Below, in pieces: positions 32,918 through 41,218 of a stretch of DNA of 64,000 bases. Location: assembly GCA_002279825.1 (NCBI GenBank), contig NCCV01000004.1, positions 1-64,000 of the forward strand, in the 5' to 3' direction. The notes beneath the pieces were generated by a model that saw only the letters and a list, made by a program, of their open reading frames with translations, did no database searches and had not been told where the DNA came from. The stretch's first letter is position 1. Every line of letters begins with the position of its first letter. This DNA comes from Sphingomonadales bacterium 12-68-11 (GTDB lineage: Bacteria; Pseudomonadota; Alphaproteobacteria; Sphingomonadales; Sphingomonadaceae). The position numbers and the translations under genes were made by a program.

Positions 32918-34545
32918 TGCGAGTCAGCCCCGCGCGCGCTGTGCTTGTCGCGGCCCTCGGCTGCGCCGTGCTCTCCGGCGGGTACCGCGCGGCCGCCGGC
33001 CAGCCGCAGAGCCCCGCGCATGTCGCCGACCAGGCCGGACAGGCGGCCGAAGTGCCCGCCGAAGCGAGCGCCGTGCCCAATGGCGGACGCGCCTGGTGGT
33101 CGCCCGGCGAGGCGCGCGACCTTCCGCAAGCGATCGAGTACGAGAACGCCCACGGCCGGCTGACCCTTTACAACCAAGGCGGCCCCGTGGAGACAAGCGG
33201 GCACCCCTTCTTCGAGCCGCTCGGCCCCAACGGGCGCGCCTGCGTCAGCTGTCATCAGCCGGCCGATGGCATGAGCCTGTCGATCACGTCGATCCGCGAA
33301 CGGTGGGAGGAGACCGCCGGGCGCGATCCGATCTTTGCAGCGATCGACGGCTCCGACTGCCCCAGCCTGCCGCAAGGAGAGGCCGCTTCGCATTCGCTGC
33401 TGCTGGAGCGCGGGCTGTTTCGCGTGTTCCTGCCGTGGCCGCCGCGCGATCCATGGGGCGCCGGCCGTATCGAGCCCGAGTTCAAGCTCGAAGTGGTGCG
33501 CGATCCCGCCGGATGCAATCTCGATCCGACTTACGGCCTCGCGAGCGATAACCCGATGGTGTCGGTCTATCGCCGCCCCCGGATGGTCGCGAACCTGCCC
33601 TACGTGGTTCACCGCAACTTCGGCGTCGGGCCGTTCGTGGGCAAGACCGGCGAGCCCGCGCTGCGCGATCCCGAGAACGGCCAGCCGGTCAACATGAACC
33701 TGATGGCCGACGCGCGGCAACCGACCCTGGGCACCCAGGCAATGGAAGCCTCGGTCACGCATCTCCAGTTGCTGAACGGGCTGAATCCCGCCCAGATCGC
33801 TCAGATCACCGCCTTCGAGCGCCAGCTCTTCGCCGCGCAGACCCGCGATCTCCACGCGGGCGATCTCCTCGCCGGACCGGGCGGTCGCGCGTTCGGGCCG
33901 CGCAATCTCGCCGACGGCGAGATCGGCGTGCTCGGCAACAACATCACCCGCTGGGTGTTCCCGATCGACGAAGCCTGGGGCGAGCCGCAAGCCCGGCTGA
34001 CCGCCGAGCAAAATGCACGGCGTGCGTCGATCTTCCGGGGGCAGCGAATCTTCCATTTCCGGACCTTCTGGATCCGCGATTCAATGCACCTCAACACCGT
34101 CGGGCTCGGCAATCCGACCAAGCGGACCTGCGCCACCTGTCACGGGATGCACATGACCGGGCTCGATACCGCGAACGGCTGGATGGATATCGGCACCACC
34201 AATCTGCCCTGGGCGCGCGAAGTGCCGCGCAATCCGTGGACGACCGAGCGCGAACGGATGCCGCTGTTCCGCATCACCTGCCGCGCCGACCTGCCGCCGC
34301 ACCCTTACTACGGCCGCGAGTTCTATACGCAGGACCCGGGACGGGCGCTGATCTCGGGCAAGTGCAACGACGTCGGCACCATCGTGATGCAGCAGTTCCG
34401 CGGGCTGGCGGCCCGCCCTCCCTATTTCTCCAACGGCTCCGCCGCCACCTTGCGCGAGCTGATCGACTTCTACGACCGCCGCTACAACATCCAGTACAGC
34501 GAGCAGGAGAAGGTCGATCTCGAGAACTTCATGGCGACGCTGTGA
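32917..34545 (+). CDS. Di-haem c-type cytochrome of the CcpA/MauG type
   Basis: A 542-residue exported protein with two covalent haem sites, RACVSCHQP (about residue 110) and RTCATCHGMH (about 405), and a C-terminal block RPPYFSNGSAATLRELIDFYDRRYN that is characteristic of di-haem cytochrome c peroxidases and MauG. It is longer than classical CcpA (about 330), mainly through insertion between the haems, and recalls oxygenating members such as the rubber oxygenase RoxA in size, though I cannot claim that activity. It overlaps the upstream hydrolase stop and is followed 1 base later by the OmpA-like gene. Confidence 0.75.
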   Translation: MRVSPARAVLVAALGCAVLSGGYRAAAGQPQSPAHVADQAGQAAEVPAEASAVPNGGRAWWSPGEARDLPQAIEYENAHGRLTLYNQGGPVETSGHPFFEPLGPNGRACVSCHQPADGMSLSITSIRERWEETAGRDPIFAAIDGSDCPSLPQGEAASHSLLLERGLFRVFLPWPPRDPWGAGRIEPEFKLEVVRDPAGCNLDPTYGLASDNPMVSVYRRPRMVANLPYVVHRNFGVGPFVGKTGEPALRDPENGQPVNMNLMADARQPTLGTQAMEASVTHLQLLNGLNPAQIAQITAFERQLFAAQTRDLHAGDLLAGPGGRAFGPRNLADGEIGVLGNNITRWVFPIDEAWGEPQARLTAEQNARRASIFRGQRIFHFRTFWIRDSMHLNTVGLGNPTKRTCATCHGMHMTGLDTANGWMDIGTTNLPWAREVPRNPWTTERERMPLFRITCRADLPPHPYYGREFYTQDPGRALISGKCNDVGTIVMQQFRGLAARPPYFSNGSAATLRELIDFYDRRYNIQYSEQEKVDLENFMATL

Positions 34546-34546
34546 G

Positions 34547-35341
34547 ATGACGCGCCGCGCCGCCACTGCAATGCTGTGCGCCGGAGCGCTGAGCTGGGCT
34601 TCCGCAAGCCAGGCGCGCGACGTCGCTTTCGTCGCCTGCCCGATCGTTCAGGACACCAGCAACGTGCCGTGCTGGCTGTCGGAGCATGGCGGCGAAGTCT
34701 ATTATCTCGGCATCCAGAGCGACGTCTCGGCCGCGTTCAATCCGCCCTCGCTCGGCCACTTGGCACTGGTCGAAGGCACCGTCAGCGAGGGCGAGAGGAT
34801 CTGCGGCGGGCTGGTGCTCGAGCCGGTCAAGGTTTCGATCATGCCCGCCCTGTCGCCCGAGTGCGACGAGTTGCGGATGGTCCAACCCGGCCTGGAGCTG
34901 CCGTTCGAGCCGCCGCGGCCGCCGGGGCCGAGCAGCGGCCGTCTCGCGTTCGCGCCCCCGCCGCCTGCGCCTCCGCCAACGCCGCCGTTCGAAGCCAAGA
35001 CTTTCGAGATTTTCTTCCCGTTCGAAGGGACCGTCGATTTCAAGACCCCGGACGCCTTGCAGGCCGTTCTCGCCTACGCCCGGGCGGTGGGGGAGGTGCG
35101 CTTGCAGGTCCGCGCACAGAGGGCCGCCGTCCGGCTGTCCGATGGACAGGTGATCGCGGAGCGCGAGGGGATCGCCGCGGTGCGAGCGCGCGAGATCGGC
35201 CGCATGTTCGCCGCGCTGGGGGAGGGGATCGCGCAGGTCGAGGTGGCATCGTCCGACGTGCCTCAACTGGGCGACTGGCGCCAACGCAAGGTCGAGATCA
35301 CCGTGACGCCGTGCGATGAGGCGGGGCGTCCGGGCTGCTGA
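34547..35341 (+). CDS. Exported protein with OmpA-like C-terminal domain
   Basis: A 264-residue protein with a signal peptide (ending SASQA), an N-terminal cysteine-containing domain (VACPIVQDTSNVPCWL), a proline-rich hinge (PPRPPGPSSGRLAFAPPPPA) and a C-terminal domain whose layout (FEIFFPFEGTVDF, ALQAVLAYARA, EREGIAAVRAREIGRMF, GDWRQRKVEITVTP) follows the OmpA/MotB fold. It may anchor to peptidoglycan. Start ATG 34547 is 1 base after the cytochrome stop, so hydrolase, cytochrome and this protein form one operon. Function unknown. The following 207 bases (35342-35548) hold no gene I can support. Confidence 0.6.
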   Translation: MTRRAATAMLCAGALSWASASQARDVAFVACPIVQDTSNVPCWLSEHGGEVYYLGIQSDVSAAFNPPSLGHLALVEGTVSEGERICGGLVLEPVKVSIMPALSPECDELRMVQPGLELPFEPPRPPGPSSGRLAFAPPPPAPPPTPPFEAKTFEIFFPFEGTVDFKTPDALQAVLAYARAVGEVRLQVRAQRAAVRLSDGQVIAEREGIAAVRAREIGRMFAALGEGIAQVEVASSDVPQLGDWRQRKVEITVTPCDEAGRPGC

Positions 35342-35548
35342 ACGCGACGCCCAATCGACTCACTCCGTCGGCTTCTCCCTGGTCGTCGGCCGCCCCGGAA
35401 CCTGAGCGGTTGGAGCCAGCGTCGCCGGAAAAAGTGCCCGGGCGCCGTTCAAACCTATCCATCCGGCAAGGGCCGGGGCGCGGCGCTGTAACATGCAAGT
35501 CGCATTGGCAATCCATGTCCGCGTTCGGAACCTATACAGGCGAAGCAG

Positions 35549-36211
35549 ATGAGGGGTCGTCGAAAAGGCCGCTGGCCATTTCGGGCGGTGGCGCTTGCGG
35601 CGTTTCTCTTGCCGTCGGTCGCCCATGCCCAGGCCGCGGCCGAATCCGCAGACGAAGCACCGGCTCAGCCGCCGCTGGGCGACGCGCTGGAGGAGTTCAG
35701 CCGCCGGTTCAGCTTCGACATCGTCTATCCCGAAAGCCTGGTGCACGGTCTGCGCGCCGGCCCCGTCACTTCGGCGGCGTCCCCGCACCGAGCGCTTGAT
35801 CAGCTGCTGAGAGGCACCGGGCTGGTCGCGCGCTTCACGCGGCCCGACGCGATCATCCTGGAGCCCGCCGGTGCAACCAGCGCGCCCGACATGACGCTTG
35901 ACGCGCTGGAAGTTCGCCCCCCGACCAGTGCCGCCGATGCGAGCGCGTACGAATGGTACGGGCAGCGCTTGCTCGAAGCCAGTCTCGACATCTTGCGCAA
36001 GTCTACAGGGCTCGCGGCCAAGCCTTACGATCTGTTCGTGTATGTGTGGGTGGACGGCGCCGGCAAAGTGACCGACTTGCGCGTCTATGCCGGGACCGGC
36101 GAGGAGCGCGAGGCGGGCGTGGCGAGCGACGTGCTGCGGGCGCTGGCGCTGCCGACACCGCCCCCGCGCGACATGCCGCAACCCGTCGGTCTGCGGATCG
36201 CGTCGCACTGA
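35549..36211 (+). CDS. STN-domain protein with TonB-like C terminus (VreA-like)
   Basis: A 220-residue exported protein (signal ending AHAQ). Residues about 40-115 form an STN domain, the periplasmic signalling domain of FecA-type receptors (PLGDALEEFSRRFSFDIVYP, HRALDQLLRGTGLVARFTRP). Residues 130-220 resemble a TonB C-terminal domain (FVYVWVDGAGKVTDLRVYAG). There is no beta barrel. This combination matches what is known of VreA in the P. aeruginosa PUMA3 system, where a barrel-less signalling protein sits before an ECF sigma/anti-sigma pair. Here a TonB, a sigma and a FecR gene follow directly, so it should feed a signal to FecR (37464). Confidence 0.75.
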   Translation: MRGRRKGRWPFRAVALAAFLLPSVAHAQAAAESADEAPAQPPLGDALEEFSRRFSFDIVYPESLVHGLRAGPVTSAASPHRALDQLLRGTGLVARFTRPDAIILEPAGATSAPDMTLDALEVRPPTSAADASAYEWYGQRLLEASLDILRKSTGLAAKPYDLFVYVWVDGAGKVTDLRVYAGTGEEREAGVASDVLRALALPTPPPRDMPQPVGLRIASH

Positions 36212-36212
36212 C

Positions 36213-36908
36213 ATGTATCGCCCGGCGGTCTCGATCGATCGGCCCCTCGAGGGCTTCGCCACGGCGCGCGGTCGGCGAATGATCCTGGCCGGAGTGGTCT
36301 GCGCCCACCTCGCGGCGCTGTGGCTGCTGTTCTGGTTCGGGCTGGCAGATGGCGGAGGGACGCAGCGCGGCGTGCCCGCCGGCCTGCGCACAGTGGCGTT
36401 CGATTTCGCCGCGCAGCCCTCAGCGGCAGAGCGCCGGCGCAAGGGGATGGAAGAGGGCGCCGATCAGGTGCCATTGCCGCTCGGTCTCGCCCGTGCGGAT
36501 AACCCTGCTCGCGGCACGCCGGATGCCGCCGACCGCCAGGACATCGCGGGCGAGCAGAGCGCGCTTGCGCAAGCCGTCGCCGGTGCGCTCGCCGACGATC
36601 CGATGGCCGCAGGCCAGGGCCTGAACTACCGCGCGCAACTGATCGCGCACATCCGCCGGTTCCTGTTCTATCCCCCAGAAGCGCTTCGCCGGGGGCTGTC
36701 CGGCACGGTGGTGGTCCGCTTCCGCATCGACCGCGCCGGGCAAGTGATCGACTTGCGCGTCCTGAGAACACGCGGGGCCGTGCTCGATACCGCCGCGATG
36801 GACGCGATCTGGAAGGCCGAGCCGCTGCCGGCGGTGCCAGCCGCCATCCAGGCCCCCTGGGAAGTCGACGTGCCGATCGACTTCACGCCGCCGCCGCGGC
36901 TTCGCTGA
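36213..36908 (+). CDS. TonB-family energy transducer (signalling side)
   Basis: A 231-residue protein with a single N-terminal membrane helix (MILAGVVCAHLAALWLLFWF, about 23-42), a periplasmic linker and a C-terminal TonB domain (IRRFLFYPPEALRRGLSGTVVVRFRIDRAG, ending AIQAPWEVDVPIDF). TonB couples the proton motive force, harvested by ExbBD, to outer-membrane partners. It starts 1 base after the VreA-like stop and ends 1 base before the sigma gene, so the four genes form a tight operon. The proline-rich stretch is short compared with the second TonB at 43342. Confidence 0.85.
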   Translation: MYRPAVSIDRPLEGFATARGRRMILAGVVCAHLAALWLLFWFGLADGGGTQRGVPAGLRTVAFDFAAQPSAAERRRKGMEEGADQVPLPLGLARADNPARGTPDAADRQDIAGEQSALAQAVAGALADDPMAAGQGLNYRAQLIAHIRRFLFYPPEALRRGLSGTVVVRFRIDRAGQVIDLRVLRTRGAVLDTAAMDAIWKAEPLPAVPAAIQAPWEVDVPIDFTPPPRLR

Positions 36909-36909
36909 C

Positions 36910-37449
36910 ATGGGCGGCGCGACGATCCAGGAACGGTTTCTACAGTTCTACCCGCGGCTGCGGGAGCGGCTGGCCCGCCGGCTGGGCTCGCTCGATGCCG
37001 CCGACGACGCACTCCAGGAAACCTTCCTGAAGTTGGCGAGAGTGCCCGGCAGTGCCGCGATCGGCAACGCCCAGGCCTATCTGTTCCGGGTCGCGGTCAA
37101 TGCCGCCACCGACCAGCAGCGCGCCGGCGCGCGGCTCGCGTCGGCGGCCGAGATCGAGGCTGCGATGGCGGTCGCCGACCCGCTCCCCGACGCCGTGCGC
37201 ACGCTGGAAGGTCTGGCGGCGCTGGAGCGCTTGAAGCAGGCCGTGGCTACGCTGACGCCGCGCCGCCGCGCGATCCTGGATGCCGTGCGGCTGCAGGGGC
37301 GGTCGTGCCGCGAAGTGGCGGCGGAACTGGGCCTGTCGACGCGTACGGTTGAGCTGGAATTGCGCCATGCGCTCGAACATTGCGGAGAATACATGAGAAA
37401 AAGCGGCTTCGATTACGCATTTCACTCCCGCGATTCGTCTATTCAGTAG
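36910..37449 (+). CDS. ECF sigma factor, FecI type
   Basis: A 179-residue extracytoplasmic-function sigma factor. Region 2 covers about 10-75 (FYPRLRERLARRLGSLDAAD, AQAYLFRVAVNAATDQQR) and region 4 about 110-165 (LTPRRRAILDAVRLQGRSCREVAAELGL, then STRTVELELRHALEH). The YLFRVAVN form is typical of FecI-type sigmas. It is paired with the FecR gene 14 bases downstream. I infer that it drives the secretion genes starting at 39510. Confidence 0.9.
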   Translation: MGGATIQERFLQFYPRLRERLARRLGSLDAADDALQETFLKLARVPGSAAIGNAQAYLFRVAVNAATDQQRAGARLASAAEIEAAMAVADPLPDAVRTLEGLAALERLKQAVATLTPRRRAILDAVRLQGRSCREVAAELGLSTRTVELELRHALEHCGEYMRKSGFDYAFHSRDSSIQ

Positions 37450-37463
37450 TGCCGGGGTATTTG

Positions 37464-38444
37464 ATGACGCCAGACGCACAGTCGATGGGAGAGATGCACG
37501 GGCCGAGCGCGCAGGCGCTCGCATGGCTCGTGCGCCTCCATTCCGGCGAGGCGACGAGGGAAGACCTTGCCGCGTTCGGCGCCTGGCGCGGATCGGATGC
37601 CGCCAACGAAGCCGCCTATCGCGAGACGCTCTCCACCTGGCGGCTGCTCGGACCCGCGCTCGCGCCGGAGCCGGTCGTCGAATTCGCGATGCCGCCCGGC
37701 GCCGCGCCGATCGCCGCGACCCAGCTTTCGCGCCGCCGCCTACTCACCGGCGCCGGTCTGGCCCTGGCCGCGGTGGTCGCCGCGCCGCTCGCGCTTGGCG
37801 TGTCGAGCGTGCCGGCAGGCGCGACGGTGCTGGTGACGCGCAAGGGCGAACGGCGCCGCGAAGTGCTGCCCGATGGCGTCGTGCTCGAACTCAATACCAA
37901 CACCCGCCTGGTTAGCTGGATCACTAACGGCCGGCGCGAGCTTCGGCTGGAACGGGGCGAGGCGCTCGTGTCGGTCGGCGCCGAGCGCGGGCAGCCCTTG
38001 CGCGCGGTCGCTGACGAGACGGTGATCCTGGCCGACCGGGCGCGCTTCCTGCTGAGCTGGTACGGCGGCGCCGAGGCGCGCGTGCTGTGCTTGTGGGGCC
38101 TGATCGACGTGCGCGCCAACGGCTTGGCGCACCGGCTTGTCGCAGGCCAGGCGGTCGATGCGGCGAACGGTGCGGTGCTGCGCGAACCTCCCGCCCAGGT
38201 CGCCAGCGTGCTCGAATGGCGGCGCGGCGTGCTGGCGTTCGAAGGACGGCCTGCCGGCGATGTGATCGCCGAGCTCAACCGCTACCGCGAGGGGCGCGTG
38301 TTCCTGCCAGCCGCACAGTCCGACGTGGCGATCAGCGGGGTCATCCACCTCGACCGTGCCGATGCCGCGGTCGATCATATTGCGCGCTCGCTCGGCATGG
38401 ACGTGACCCGGCTGCCGGGCGGAATTGCCATCCTGCGCAAGTGA
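37464..38444 (+). CDS. FecR-family anti-sigma factor / signal transducer
   Basis: A 326-residue inner-membrane protein. The cytosolic N domain (ALAWLVRLHSGEATREDLAAF, AYRETLSTWRLL) binds the sigma factor. A membrane helix follows at about 93-112 after LSRRRL, and the periplasmic part carries the FecR domain (TRKGERRREVLPDGVVLELN, GEALVSV). The C terminus (VIAELNRYREGRVFLP, SGVIHLDRADAAVDHIARSL) is STN-like, a known feature of FecR proteins. ATG 37464 is 14 bases after the sigma stop. It completes the cell-surface signalling set. Confidence 0.88.
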   Translation: MTPDAQSMGEMHGPSAQALAWLVRLHSGEATREDLAAFGAWRGSDAANEAAYRETLSTWRLLGPALAPEPVVEFAMPPGAAPIAATQLSRRRLLTGAGLALAAVVAAPLALGVSSVPAGATVLVTRKGERRREVLPDGVVLELNTNTRLVSWITNGRRELRLERGEALVSVGAERGQPLRAVADETVILADRARFLLSWYGGAEARVLCLWGLIDVRANGLAHRLVAGQAVDAANGAVLREPPAQVASVLEWRRGVLAFEGRPAGDVIAELNRYREGRVFLPAAQSDVAISGVIHLDRADAAVDHIARSLGMDVTRLPGGIAILRK

Positions 38445-38522
38445 GGCGCGCCGGCCGCCGGGCCGGCGCTGAGAAAGATTTCGCACATCGGCGCGCTGCT
38501 CCGTCCCTCATTCGGGGGTCCG

Positions 38523-39305
38523 ATGATCGAGCGAGCCATCTTGACGGTACCAAGCGACGCAGAGCCGGCCGGAGCGATGGCCAATCTGGTCGCGCTCTCG
38601 GAGCGGCTGGCGCGGGCGCGTAGGCCCGAGGCGATCTTCGATGCCTTCGCCGGGTTCGTGGCGGCAGAGGGGCTCGGCGCATCCGTGCTCGACGTGCGCT
38701 CGGGCGCGCGGCGGAACAAGCGCCAGCGCTGGACCACTTTTGCGGAGGAGCGGCTCGCCTTGTTCGACAAGGCCCAGGTCGAGCCCAAGCTTGCCGAACT
38801 GCTCCAGCCGGACAACCACCCGCGCGCGGTGGCGTGGTCGTGCGGTCCCGGCGCGGGCCGGCAGCGGATCGAAGATTATCGCACCCGGGAGCGGTTGCAT
38901 GACATCGGGATCGGCGGCGGCATTCATGCCCAGATGGCGCTGCCCAGCGGACGCGGCGCGGTGGTTCATGCGCTTGCCGCACCGGGGGAGTACATCTCGG
39001 ACTTTACCCGCGACCTCTTCCTGGTGGCAGCGATCCAGACGTTTTTGGCGATCGACCGATCGCTTGGCGCCATGCCTGCTGTCGATCTCACTCGCCGGGA
39101 ACTGGAGGTGCTGCAGCTTGCCGCGCAGGGCCTCAGTGATCGCCAGGTCGCTGCCGCGCTCGTCATTTCCGAGCCTACCGCCAAGTTCCACCTGGCGGGC
39201 GCGCGCCGCAAGCTCAACGCCAAGACCACCAAGGAAGCCATTGCCGCGCTGTCTGCGGACTGGCGCCTGCCGAGGACACCGAAGCCGTCCATCGAAATGA
39301 TATAG
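38523..39305 (+). CDS. LuxR-family transcriptional regulator
   Basis: A 260-residue regulator with a C-terminal LuxR helix-turn-helix (TRRELEVLQLAAQGLSDRQV, SEPTAKFHLAGARRKL, about 190-245). The N-terminal 170 residues resemble the autoinducer-binding fold of quorum-sensing LuxR proteins (IGGGIHAQMALPSGRGAVVH) but the ligand residues cannot be confirmed, so it may be a LuxR solo that senses another compound. No luxI-type synthase is in the window. It sits between the fecR gene and the secretion operon and may add a second control on that operon. Confidence 0.8.
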   Translation: MIERAILTVPSDAEPAGAMANLVALSERLARARRPEAIFDAFAGFVAAEGLGASVLDVRSGARRNKRQRWTTFAEERLALFDKAQVEPKLAELLQPDNHPRAVAWSCGPGAGRQRIEDYRTRERLHDIGIGGGIHAQMALPSGRGAVVHALAAPGEYISDFTRDLFLVAAIQTFLAIDRSLGAMPAVDLTRRELEVLQLAAQGLSDRQVAAALVISEPTAKFHLAGARRKLNAKTTKEAIAALSADWRLPRTPKPSIEMI

Positions 39306-39509
39306 AATAATCCGACAACAATATCCGGAGAAGTGAGTCGTCGATGTAATGATCGGCGATGGCGGCATAGTTGTGCCGTCAGCCAAGAAGTTTGAATTCA
39401 TTAGATCAGTACGAATGCCGTGCGAAAGTATTGTTTTTGTAATGTAATAGTCTGTGCCTAGGCGGTCGGTCATGCCGAGATTGCCGCTAGCGAATCGATT
39501 GGGGGTCGT
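39306..39509 (+). promoter_or_regulatory. A+T-rich control region before the secretion operon
   Basis: These 204 bases are clearly richer in A+T than the flanking genes, with runs such as TATTGTTTTTGTAATGTAAT near 39430. They contain no supported gene and precede the first gene of a long collinear operon, so they probably hold its promoter and upstream binding sites. I cannot assign a sigma class with confidence. Confidence 0.45.
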
Positions 39510-41210
39510 GTGAAATTGAATGCCCGAACCAGGACGCGGCTCTGCGGAAGCCGGCTGCGGCGCACGGCCGCCGCGCTGATCGCCTTGGCGATCGCTTCGG
39601 CGGGGTCGGCCCAGGATGCACCCGCCGATGCGGCCGCGGCGCAGGAAGAGCTGCAGTTCGACGTCATGGAATATGCCGTGCGCGGCAACTCCATGCTCAC
39701 CGCGGCGGAGATCCAGCGCGCGCTCATGCCGCACACCGGCTACACCAAGCGCGTTGCCGACGTGATGGCGGCCCGTGCCGCGCTCGAAGAAGCCTACCGG
39801 CAGCGCGGCTATCAGACCGTGGTCGTTGAAGTGCCGCAGCAAGACGTGAGTTCGGGCGTCGTCGAACTGGCGGTGGTCGAAGGACGGATCGGCAACGTCC
39901 GGGTGGTCGGGGCCGACTATGTCCTGCCCAGCGAAGTGCGGGGCTCGATCCCGAGCCTTCGGAAGGGCAACGTGCCCAGCGTTCCGCTGCTGCAGCAGGA
40001 ATTGACGCAGTCGAACGGGCGCGCGACGCGCACGATCACGCCGGAGTTCCGGGCCGGCATCGCGCCTGGCACGGTCGATGTCGATCTGATCGTCGACGAC
40101 AAGCGGCCGTGGGGCGTGAGCGCCGAGCTGAGCGATCAGTACAACCGCTCCACCGAGCGGCTGCGCGCGTCGGTCGCCGCGCGCTACGACAATCTGTGGC
40201 AGGCCGGGCACAGCGCCAATGCGGCGTTCCAGTTCGCGCCGGAAGCGCCCGATCAGGTCCAGGCGATCTCGGGCTCGTACTACGCGCCGCTCGGATACAG
40301 CCGCACCAGCCTGCTGGCCTATGCCGTCAATTCGAACACCGACGTGGCGACGGTCGGCGGGCTGGCGGTCATCGGCAACGGCCTGACGCTGGGCGGGCGG
40401 CTGATCCGCACGCTCGGCGGCTCGCCTCCCGGGGTGGTCCAGTCGCTGATGTTCGGCGCGGACTACAAGGATTATCTCGATCAGATCGGCCTGACGGATC
40501 CGGCCACCGGCGAGTTGCTGACCTTCGATACGCCGGTCACCTATCTGCCGTTCAGCACGCAGTACCGCTGGATCACCGTGCGCGACGGGATGAGCGCGGA
40601 GTTCAGTCTCGGCGCCACGTTCGCCTTCGACGGACTGGTCGGGCGGCAATGGCAGTTCGGCGGCATACCCGCGGATCCGTTCGATCCGGACAGCCGGGCG
40701 GTGCCGGGCAAGCGCGAGAACTCGCAGGCAAGCTTCCTCTATTTCACCGGCAGCGCGCGGGTCGAAGAAAAGCTGGGCGAGCGGCTCGACGCGAAGCTCG
40801 CGCTCGACTGGCAATTGGCCACGTCACCGCTGATCTCGAACGAGCAGTTCGTGCTGGGCGGCCTGGCGAGCGTGCGCGGGTACCGCGAAGCCGAAGCGCT
40901 CGGCGACAGCGGCGCGCGGGCGTCCTTCGAGCTCGGCTACCGCCCGCCGGTCGGCGACCAGATCGACTGGCGCATCGCCGCCTTTCTGGAGGGCGGATAC
41001 GCCTGGGTCGAACGGCCGCTGCCCGATGAAGTGACCACTTTCAAGCTCGGCAGCGCCGGCCTCACCACCAGCTTCGACGTGCTCGGCTACCTCTTCGGGC
41101 AGTTCGACCTTGCCTACCAGTTCGACCCCGACCCGACCCGGTCGGGCACCGCCGTGGACGCGGATCTCGATGACATCCGGGCCCACTTCAAAGTCGGCGT
41201 GAAATACTGA
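39510..41210 (+). CDS. TpsB-type outer-membrane transporter (two-partner secretion)
   Basis: A 566-residue ShlB/FhaC-family Omp85 protein that moves its TpsA partner to the cell surface. After a signal peptide (ending GSAQ) come two POTRA domains (about 48-125 FDVMEYAVRGNSMLTAAEIQ; about 126-200 GRIGNVRVVG), then a 16-strand barrel with the conserved L6-loop motif VRGY at 455-458 and a C-terminal strand ending FKVGVKY. The start is GTG 39510 behind a G-run. It is the first gene of the operon that ends with the giant TpsA gene; the ExbB gene starts 8 bases after its stop. Confidence 0.92.
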   Translation: MKLNARTRTRLCGSRLRRTAAALIALAIASAGSAQDAPADAAAAQEELQFDVMEYAVRGNSMLTAAEIQRALMPHTGYTKRVADVMAARAALEEAYRQRGYQTVVVEVPQQDVSSGVVELAVVEGRIGNVRVVGADYVLPSEVRGSIPSLRKGNVPSVPLLQQELTQSNGRATRTITPEFRAGIAPGTVDVDLIVDDKRPWGVSAELSDQYNRSTERLRASVAARYDNLWQAGHSANAAFQFAPEAPDQVQAISGSYYAPLGYSRTSLLAYAVNSNTDVATVGGLAVIGNGLTLGGRLIRTLGGSPPGVVQSLMFGADYKDYLDQIGLTDPATGELLTFDTPVTYLPFSTQYRWITVRDGMSAEFSLGATFAFDGLVGRQWQFGGIPADPFDPDSRAVPGKRENSQASFLYFTGSARVEEKLGERLDAKLALDWQLATSPLISNEQFVLGGLASVRGYREAEALGDSGARASFELGYRPPVGDQIDWRIAAFLEGGYAWVERPLPDEVTTFKLGSAGLTTSFDVLGYLFGQFDLAYQFDPDPTRSGTAVDADLDDIRAHFKVGVKY

Positions 41211-41218
41211 GGATCGTG

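Noticed and set aside
35342..35548. GGAAC words before the VreA-like gene as an ECF -35 element
   Set aside because: GGAACC occurs near 35395 and 35528 but no matching -10 at fitting distance is clear, so no promoter is claimed.
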